DNA from: Pseudomonas oryzihabitans
GTDB taxonomy: Bacteria; Pseudomonadota; Gammaproteobacteria; Pseudomonadales; Pseudomonadaceae
Direction of reading: 5' to 3'
DNA length: 63,234 bases
Assembly: GCF_007665395.1 (NCBI RefSeq)
Contig: NZ_VDND01000017.1
Span: 1 to 63,234 of the forward strand
Positions 58,174 to 63,234 of this stretch are shown here, piece after piece. How positions within the stretch are numbered: the stretch's first letter is position 1; each line of letters opens with the position of its first letter. The notes beneath the pieces were generated by a model. The model did no database searches and had not been told where the DNA came from. It worked only from the letters and a program-made list of their open reading frames with translations. Both the position numbers and the translations under genes were made by a program.

Positions 58174-59697
58174 TCAGGGCTTGCCATGGAGCACCTCGAC
58201 CGCCTTGGCGATATCCGGGGCGAGCCAGCGGTCCTGTTCGTAGGGCGGTACCACGCTGCGCAGCCGCTGCCAGGTCTCTGCCGTGCCGTCGCCGAAGCGC
58301 CGCGCCTTGAGGAACTCGAAGGCCTGGGCAGCCAGCAGGTACTCGATGGCCAGGATCCGGGTGGAGTTTTCGATCACCCGCAAGAGCTTGAGCGCCGCGC
58401 CCGTACCCATGCTGAGATGGTCTTCCTGGAGCGCCGAGGTCACGAAGTTGTCGACTACCGCCGGCTGGGCCAGCTGGCGATTCTCGCCGGCATGGGCGGC
58501 TGCCACGTACTGGGCGATCATCATCCCCGAGTTGACGCCGGGATGTGCGACCAGGAAGGGGGGCAGGCCGCTGACCAGCGGATTCACCAGGCGATCGAGG
58601 CGCCGCTCGGCGATGCCGCCAAGCTCGACCAGCGCGATGGCCAGCAGGTCGGCTGCCATGGCGACGGACTCGCCATGGGGATTGGCCTGGGAAACCACGC
58701 GATAGTCCTCCGGCGTGCCCAGCACCAGGGGGTTGTCGGTCGCCCCGGCCAGTTCGAGATCGATCTGCTGCGCGGCGTGCCTGAGTTGATCGCGACAGGC
58801 GCCATGCACCTGGGGGATCGAACGGATGCTCAGGGCATCCTGGGTCCGCAGGCCCTGGAAGCTGGCCACCACGTCGCTGTTCGCCAGCTGGGCGCGCAGG
58901 TTGGCGCCGACCTGTTGCATGCCCGGATGGGGCTTGAGGGCCAGTACCTGTTCGTCGAAGGCGTCGAGTTGGCCGCCGAGGGCTTCGAAGCTCATGGCAC
59001 CGATCCGATCGGCCCATTCCACCAGGTTGTGGGCATCGGCCAGGGCGAGGCAGCTCAGGCCGGTCATGCAGGGGGTGCCATTGACCAGGCTCAGGCCGTC
59101 CTTGGCACCCAGGACCAAGGGCGGCAGGTTCGCGGTCTGCAAGGCGTCGCTGGCGTTGAGGATGCGGCCGCCCCAGCGGACCTCGCCGTAACCCAGCAGG
59201 GCCACTCCGACATGGGCCATGTGGGTGAGGTAGCCCACCGAGCCATCGCGGGGTACCAGGGGCGTGATCCCCAGGTTGAGCAGTGCGAGGAGGGCCTCGA
59301 CGACCTCGCGGCTGATGCCCGAGTAGCCATGGGCGTAGTTGTTGATGGCCACGCAGAGGATCGCGCGGGTCTGCTCGTCGCTGAGTGGCTCGCCGATGCC
59401 ACAGGCATGGCTGAGCAGGGTATTGCGCGACAGCTCGGCCAGTTGAGGGCCTTCGAGCAGGACGTCGCAGAGGGCCCCGAGGCCCGTGCTGATGCCATAG
59501 GCGCGTTCGCCGCGGACCACGATGCCCTGGACGATGGCCCGGGCGTTATCGATGCGCTGCCAGGTCTCTTCTGTGAGCTCCAGCAGGGCGCCATTCCGGG
59601 CCACCGCGACGATGTCCTGCCAGCTCAGCGACGCGCTGCCACGAACGACGGTCGCCGTGGCCAGGGTAGGGGGGGAGGCATGGGTCATGGGCATCAC
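58174..59697 (-). CDS. Histidine ammonia-lyase homologue lacking the MIO triad
   Basis: 507 residues, aromatic amino-acid lyase (HAL/PAL/TAL) fold. Conserved: YGISTGLGAL (catalytic Tyr region), LVNGTPCMTG, ATDNPLVL, NPHGESVA, PGVNSGMMIAQYVAAA and LQEDHLSMGTGA. The loop that normally reads GSVGASGDLAPLAH is GSVGYLTHMAH (152-162), three residues short: the Ala-Ser-Gly that cyclises to MIO is absent. The active-site Tyr in the QDPYSLRC motif is replaced (QDALSIRS). It either works without MIO or is not a lyase. It overlaps the ABC ATPase gene, so it is co-transcribed with the transporter. Start GTG 59697 or ATG 59694. Confidence 0.9.
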   Translation of the reverse strand: MMPMTHASPPTLATATVVRGSASLSWQDIVAVARNGALLELTEETWQRIDNARAIVQGIVVRGERAYGISTGLGALCDVLLEGPQLAELSRNTLLSHACGIGEPLSDEQTRAILCVAINNYAHGYSGISREVVEALLALLNLGITPLVPRDGSVGYLTHMAHVGVALLGYGEVRWGGRILNASDALQTANLPPLVLGAKDGLSLVNGTPCMTGLSCLALADAHNLVEWADRIGAMSFEALGGQLDAFDEQVLALKPHPGMQQVGANLRAQLANSDVVASFQGLRTQDALSIRSIPQVHGACRDQLRHAAQQIDLELAGATDNPLVLGTPEDYRVVSQANPHGESVAMAADLLAIALVELGGIAERRLDRLVNPLVSGLPPFLVAHPGVNSGMMIAQYVAAAHAGENRQLAQPAVVDNFVTSALQEDHLSMGTGAALKLLRVIENSTRILAIEYLLAAQAFEFLKARRFGDGTAETWQRLRSVVPPYEQDRWLAPDIAKAVEVLHGKP

Positions 59698-60485
59698 TCG
59701 CCGCTCCGCAGTTGGTGGCTGGAAACGAACTGGCGGAAGCGCTCGGTCGGCAGCTGCTCGAAGAGTTCCTCCGGGCTGCCCTGGGCATCGATCTGGCCCT
59801 GGTGCATGAACACCACCCGATTGGACACATGGCGGGCAAAGCCCATCTCGTGGGTGACCACCAGCATGGTCATGCCGTCCTCGGCCAGCGCGCGCATGAC
59901 CTTGAGCACCTCGCCCACCAGTTCCGGATCCAGTGCCGACGTCGGCTCGTCGAAGAGCAGCGCGCCGGGCTCCATGGCCAGGGCACGGGCGATGGCGACC
60001 CGCTGCTGCTGGCCGCCGGACAGCTGGGCGGGGTAATAGTCCTTCCTCTCATAGAGGCCGACCCGTTGCAGCAGCCGCTCGGCCTGCTCGCGGCAATCGG
60101 CCGGCGAACGCCTGAGGACGCGCAGCGGCCCCTCCATGACGTTCTGCAGCACGCTGAGGTGCGACCAGAGATTGAAGCTCTGGAACACCATGCCCAATCG
60201 GGTACGCAACCATTCGACCTGGCGCTGATCGGTCGCCTTGAGTGCGCCATCGCGGCCACGCTGCAGGGCTATGGCCTGGCCTTCCAGGCTGATGCTGCCC
60301 TGGTCGGGCGTCTCCAGGAGATTGATGCAGCGCAGGAAGGTACTCTTGCCGGAGCCACTCGCGCCCAGGATGGAGATCACGTCACCCGGTCGCGCCTCCA
60401 GCGAGAGGCCCTTGAGCACCTCCAGGCTGCCGAAGGCCTTGCGGATATCTTTGACGACGAGTGTTGCCGCGGCTTGCTGACTCAT
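59694..60485 (-). CDS. Polar amino-acid ABC transporter ATPase (HisP-like)
   Basis: 263 residues from ATG 60485 (GGAG 6 bases before it). ABC ATPase motifs: Walker A LGASGSGKST, Q-loop MVFQSFNLW, signature LSGGQQQR, Walker B ALLFDEPTSALDPE, His switch LVVTHEMG. Closest in kind to HisP/GlnQ polar amino-acid importers. It powers uptake with the two permeases and the binding protein upstream. The stop overlaps the lyase gene. Confidence 0.96.
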   Translation of the reverse strand: MSQQAAATLVVKDIRKAFGSLEVLKGLSLEARPGDVISILGASGSGKSTFLRCINLLETPDQGSISLEGQAIALQRGRDGALKATDQRQVEWLRTRLGMVFQSFNLWSHLSVLQNVMEGPLRVLRRSPADCREQAERLLQRVGLYERKDYYPAQLSGGQQQRVAIARALAMEPGALLFDEPTSALDPELVGEVLKVMRALAEDGMTMLVVTHEMGFARHVSNRVVFMHQGQIDAQGSPEELFEQLPTERFRQFVSSHQLRSGE

Positions 60486-60504
60486 AGCGGGCTCCAGGAG
60501 CGAA

Positions 60505-61239
60505 TCATAGATCGGCGGAAGGCTGGGCGGCGTTGGCCGCACGCGGAGTAGGCGGTACCCGGCGTTGCGGGGTCAGTGCCCGCTCGAGCCACGCCACCAG
60601 ACGAACCAGCAGGAAGTTGAGGACCAGGTAGATGGCCGCGGCGCAGACGAAGACTTCCATGGTGCGATAGGTGCGCTGGATGATCTGCTGGGCCACGCCG
60701 GTGACATCCCAGACCGTCACCAGGCTGGCCAGCGCCGTCGACTTGACCAGCAGGATGGCCTCGGTGGAATAGGCGGGCAGCGCCTGGCGCAGGGTGACGG
60801 GGGCTATCACGGTACGCAGCACCTGCCAGCGGGTCATGCCCACCGCCAGCGCGGCTTCGATCTGACCGCGCGGGACGGCCAGGAGGCCGCCACGGATGAT
60901 TTCGGCGGTGTAGGCAGCGGTACAGAGTGCCAGCGACAGTACCGCGCAGCCAAAGGGCGAGCGCAGCAGCGGCCAGGCGAAGCTCTCCCTGACCAGGCTG
61001 AGTTGCCCCAGTCCGTAGTAGATGAGGAACATCTGGACCAGCAGCGGCGTTCCCCGGAACAAGGCGATATAGAACCGTGCGGGCGCGCTCAGCCAGGGGC
61101 GGCGGCTGACCCTGAGGGTTACGACAAGTATCGCCAGCGAGACGCCGCAGAGCAGCGACAGGCTGAACAGCCCCAGGGTGGTGGGCAGCGCGGCCAGCAG
61201 CCGCGCCATGACGTCGGCGAGAAAACGGAAATCTGGCAT
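60505..61239 (-). CDS. Amino-acid ABC permease (HisM-like)
   Basis: 244 residues with about 5 membrane helices. The inner-membrane loop EAA motif reads PRGQIEAALAVGMTRWQVLRTVIAPVTLRQALP. HEQRW-type amino-acid permease family. Partner of the HisQ-like permease 3 bases upstream. The C-terminal tail after the last helix is basic and Pro-rich. Confidence 0.94.
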   Translation of the reverse strand: MPDFRFLADVMARLLAALPTTLGLFSLSLLCGVSLAILVVTLRVSRRPWLSAPARFYIALFRGTPLLVQMFLIYYGLGQLSLVRESFAWPLLRSPFGCAVLSLALCTAAYTAEIIRGGLLAVPRGQIEAALAVGMTRWQVLRTVIAPVTLRQALPAYSTEAILLVKSTALASLVTVWDVTGVAQQIIQRTYRTMEVFVCAAAIYLVLNFLLVRLVAWLERALTPQRRVPPTPRAANAAQPSADL

Positions 61240-61242
61240 GGA

Positions 61243-61965
61243 CTAGGCTCCGCCCGGCAGGGGCCGCTGGGTACGCTGCACCCGGGCTTCGGCGACGTGG
61301 AACAGTCGACTCGAGAGGCCGGTCAGCAGCAGATAGCCAATCCCGGCGATGATGTAGAAGGTGAAGTACTGACGGGTCGAGCCAGCGGCTACCTGGCTGG
61401 CGCGCATCAGCTCGACGAGGCCGATCACCGAGACCAGTGCCGAGTCCTTGAGGCTCATCTGCCAGACGTTGCCCAGTCCGGGTAGGGCGAAGCGCCATAC
61501 CAGCGGCACGATGATGCGGCGCAGCAGCAGCGGCCGCGACATGCCGATCGCCTGGCCGGCTTCGATCTCGCCCGGGGCGATGGCCAGGAAGGCGCCGCGA
61601 TAGACCTCGGCCTGGTAGGAGCCGGAGATCAGGCCTACGGTAAGGGCGCCGACCCAGAAGGGCGGCAGGTCGATGTAGCCTTCGCCGCCGAACCAGTAGC
61701 CGACGGCAGTCACCAGGCTGGCGCCACCGAAGAAGAACAGGTAGATGATCAACAGCTCGGGTACGCCGCGGAACAGGATCGAATAGCTCTCGCCCAGCAG
61801 CCGTAGCGACCGGCGCGGAGACAGCTTGGCGCAGGCGACCAGGGCACCGAACAGGGCTCCGATCAGCAAGGCGGCGAGGGTGACCAGCAGCGTGGTGCCC
61901 ATGGCTGCCAGCAGCGAGGCGCCCCAGCCGCGCTCACTGAACCCTAGAAGAGATAGCAGGTTCAT
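61243..61965 (-). CDS. Amino-acid ABC permease (HisQ-like)
   Basis: 240 residues, about 5-6 membrane helices, EAA loop APGEIEAGQAIGMSRPLLLRRIIVPLVWRFALPG. Forms the membrane heterodimer with the HisM-like protein. It lies between the binding-protein gene and hisM-like, as in canonical his/hut operons. ATG at 61965. Confidence 0.94.
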   Translation of the reverse strand: MNLLSLLGFSERGWGASLLAAMGTTLLVTLAALLIGALFGALVACAKLSPRRSLRLLGESYSILFRGVPELLIIYLFFFGGASLVTAVGYWFGGEGYIDLPPFWVGALTVGLISGSYQAEVYRGAFLAIAPGEIEAGQAIGMSRPLLLRRIIVPLVWRFALPGLGNVWQMSLKDSALVSVIGLVELMRASQVAAGSTRQYFTFYIIAGIGYLLLTGLSSRLFHVAEARVQRTQRPLPGGA

Positions 61966-62025
61966 CAGGGAATCCCGAAGTGACGTAACGGATGGCGAGG
62001 CGGCGCGGGCCGCCTCGCCTCGGGG

Positions 62026-62874
62026 TCAAGGCGTCAGGTCGACCTTGAACCATTTCTCGCTGAGCTGCTTCACGGTGCCATCGGCGATCGCTGCCTTGAG
62101 CGCGGCATCGAATTTGGCCTTGAGCTCGGGGTCGCGCTGGCGGAAGGCCAAGGCTTCGCCCTCGCCCCAGATCGGCCCGGCCAGCTCGGGGCCGGTGAGC
62201 GCCACCTGCTGGTTGCCCGGCTGCGCCATAACGGAATTAAGGAATGTCACGTCATCGAATACCGCATCAATGCGTCCGGCCGTCAGATCCAGTACCGCTT
62301 CGGCTGAGGTGGTGTATTCGCGGATGGTGGCGATCTTGCCGAAGTAGGTGTCGATGAAGCCGGTGTAGACGGTGCCCGAAGCGATGCCGATGGTCTTGCC
62401 GCTCAGGGCCTGCTGCAGGTCGGCAACGCCGGCGGCGATGTCCTTCGGCTCGTTGGCCAGTGTCCGTACGCCCTTGGCGCCGGTTTCGCCGGGCAACAGG
62501 TCGGCCTTGAGGGCCGCGAAGCTGGCCGGTGTGCGGGCATAGGGTACCGAGAACGCCACGGCCTGCTTGCGTTCGTCGGTCACCACGATGGCGTCCATGA
62601 GGACATCGACCTTGCCGGCATTGAGACTGGCGATCATGCCGTCCCAGTTCTGCACGACGTACGTGCACTTCAGTTGCATCTGCGGGCAGAGCTTGTCCAT
62701 CAGCTCGATCTCGAAGCCGCCGAGCTTGCCGCCGGGCAGGGTGAGGTTCCAAGGCTCATAGGCGCCCTCGGTGGCGATCTTCACGCTGGTCCACTCCTTG
62801 GCCTGCACCAGGCCACCCGTCACTAGCAGGGCCAGGCCTGCTACCAGCATGTTCAACCCTCGCGTCTGTCCCAT
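62026..62874 (-). CDS. Periplasmic amino-acid-binding protein
   Basis: 282 residues, SBP family 3. Signal peptide about 1-25 ending LVQA then KEW. Typical stretches: VKIATEGAYEPWNLTLPGGKLGGFEIELMDKLC, NWDGMIASLNAGKVDVLMDAIVVTDER, and AFSVPYARTPASF. It resembles lysine/arginine/ornithine/histidine- and octopine-binding proteins; the exact ligand cannot be read from sequence, though the co-transcribed lyase homologue suggests an aromatic or imidazole compound. First gene of the operon, ATG 62874. Confidence 0.94.
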   Translation of the reverse strand: MGQTRGLNMLVAGLALLVTGGLVQAKEWTSVKIATEGAYEPWNLTLPGGKLGGFEIELMDKLCPQMQLKCTYVVQNWDGMIASLNAGKVDVLMDAIVVTDERKQAVAFSVPYARTPASFAALKADLLPGETGAKGVRTLANEPKDIAAGVADLQQALSGKTIGIASGTVYTGFIDTYFGKIATIREYTTSAEAVLDLTAGRIDAVFDDVTFLNSVMAQPGNQQVALTGPELAGPIWGEGEALAFRQRDPELKAKFDAALKAAIADGTVKQLSEKWFKVDLTP

Positions 62875-63172
62875 CTTTGCTCCTTGGCGCTACGTGGCTA
62901 GATCGATGACTCAATGGTTACCGATACATGTATGTACAACCTAAAGCAAATGTAGGGCCAGCTCTTCGTCGGTTGCAGTTATCGCTTTCCGAGGGGGAGG
63001 AGGGCCGTCGAAACGGTAGATTTGGTGTCGTTTCGGTGCGTCGAGCGTCTTCCTGCACCAAAGGAGGTCGCTCCAGGCAAGGCTTTCAGCCTGAAATCGG
63101 CTACGTTCGGTAACACCTGCTCGCTGCGCGGGGCAACGTCGCCGCCCCCGTGGGAATCAGTCGAGGGCTAGC
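62875..63172. other. Upstream region of the ABC operon
   Basis: About 300 bases before the right terminal repeat. It should contain the promoter of the leftward ABC/lyase operon near 62880-62960 (the stretch around 62910-62950 is AT-rich). No convincing gene. Confidence 0.5.
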
Positions 63173-63234
63173 TGTGATCTCTCAGTAGGTTGTTCATCCG
63201 GGGCGTTCCCGGAATTCTGGAAGCGCGACCAACA
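63173..63234. repeat. Right arm of terminal inverted repeat
   Basis: Reverse complement of 2-63 with one mismatch. The preceding GGGCTAG (63165-63171) also mirrors the left side. See the left arm. Confidence 0.85.

Noticed and set aside
57949..60036. 695-residue plus-strand frame
   Set aside because: Shadow of the lyase and ABC ATPase genes, which have clear family motifs on the minus strand.
62928..63113. 61-residue plus frame before the right terminal repeat
   Set aside because: Low-quality composition, no ribosome site, and opposite to the promoter region of the ABC operon.

Overview
The window is about 63 kb of high-GC DNA from a gammaproteobacterium, most likely a Pseudomonas. This is inferred from the gene families (a PFGI-1/PAPI-1-class ICE, CheD, an HD-GYP protein of the DUF3391 type, a histidine-type ABC transporter) and codon use, not from a marker gene. 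Both ends carry the same ~62-bp sequence in inverted orientation (2-63 and 63173-63234), as if a contig stops at two copies of one insertion sequence.

1-28.7 kb is one arm of an integrative and conjugative element (ICE), with every gene on the minus strand. Its chromosomal edge is a tRNA-Lys(TTT) 3' fragment at 28622-28675. Reading inward from there: a maintenance and replication module (parA, two unknowns, dnaB, small genes including a HicA-like/Arc-like pair, parB, DUF2857, an STY4528-type replication protein, a 39-bp tandem palindrome array, a PFL_4669/TIGR03761 protein, DUF3158, ssb); then an insertion-like stretch with a chemoreceptor, a decayed helicase fragment and a Ser/Thr-rich protein; an SNF2-type helicase; and a type IVb mating-pilus operon pilL-N-O-P-Q-R-S-T-V, in which pilT is frameshifted. 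The integrase, relaxase and type IV secretion genes expected for such an ICE lie beyond the left end.

28.7-40.7 kb is chromosomal flank: a lone cheD, two large hybrid histidine kinases around two single-domain response regulators, and then a gene-poor, more AT-rich stretch of small unknown genes and fragments. 40.8-45.3 kb holds an MFS exporter, a RidA protein and small unknown proteins.

45.4-52.4 kb is a catabolic operon: an NRAMP-fold transporter, PxpA (LamB/YcsF), a YcsI-type protein, a fused PxpB-PxpC (KipI-KipA) protein and a biotin carboxylase/biotin carrier fusion. A divergent GntR/FadR regulator faces it. The set resembles 5-oxoprolinase combined with a split urea-carboxylase-like enzyme.

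52.5-62.9 kb holds two glycosyltransferases, an HD-GYP phosphodiesterase, a CHASE3 chemoreceptor behind a possible Fur box, and an operon with a complete polar amino-acid ABC transporter and a histidine ammonia-lyase homologue that lacks the Ala-Ser-Gly triad normally forming the MIO cofactor.

The most unusual signals are: (i) thirteen 39-bp units, each with a 9+1+9 palindrome, that also form an open reading frame of His-rich 13-residue repeats apparently coupled to the replication gene; (ii) four copies of a 17-bp palindrome with 44/54/44-bp spacing inside that replication gene; (iii) the MIO-less lyase; and (iv) the hybrid carboxylase/oxoprolinase operon.
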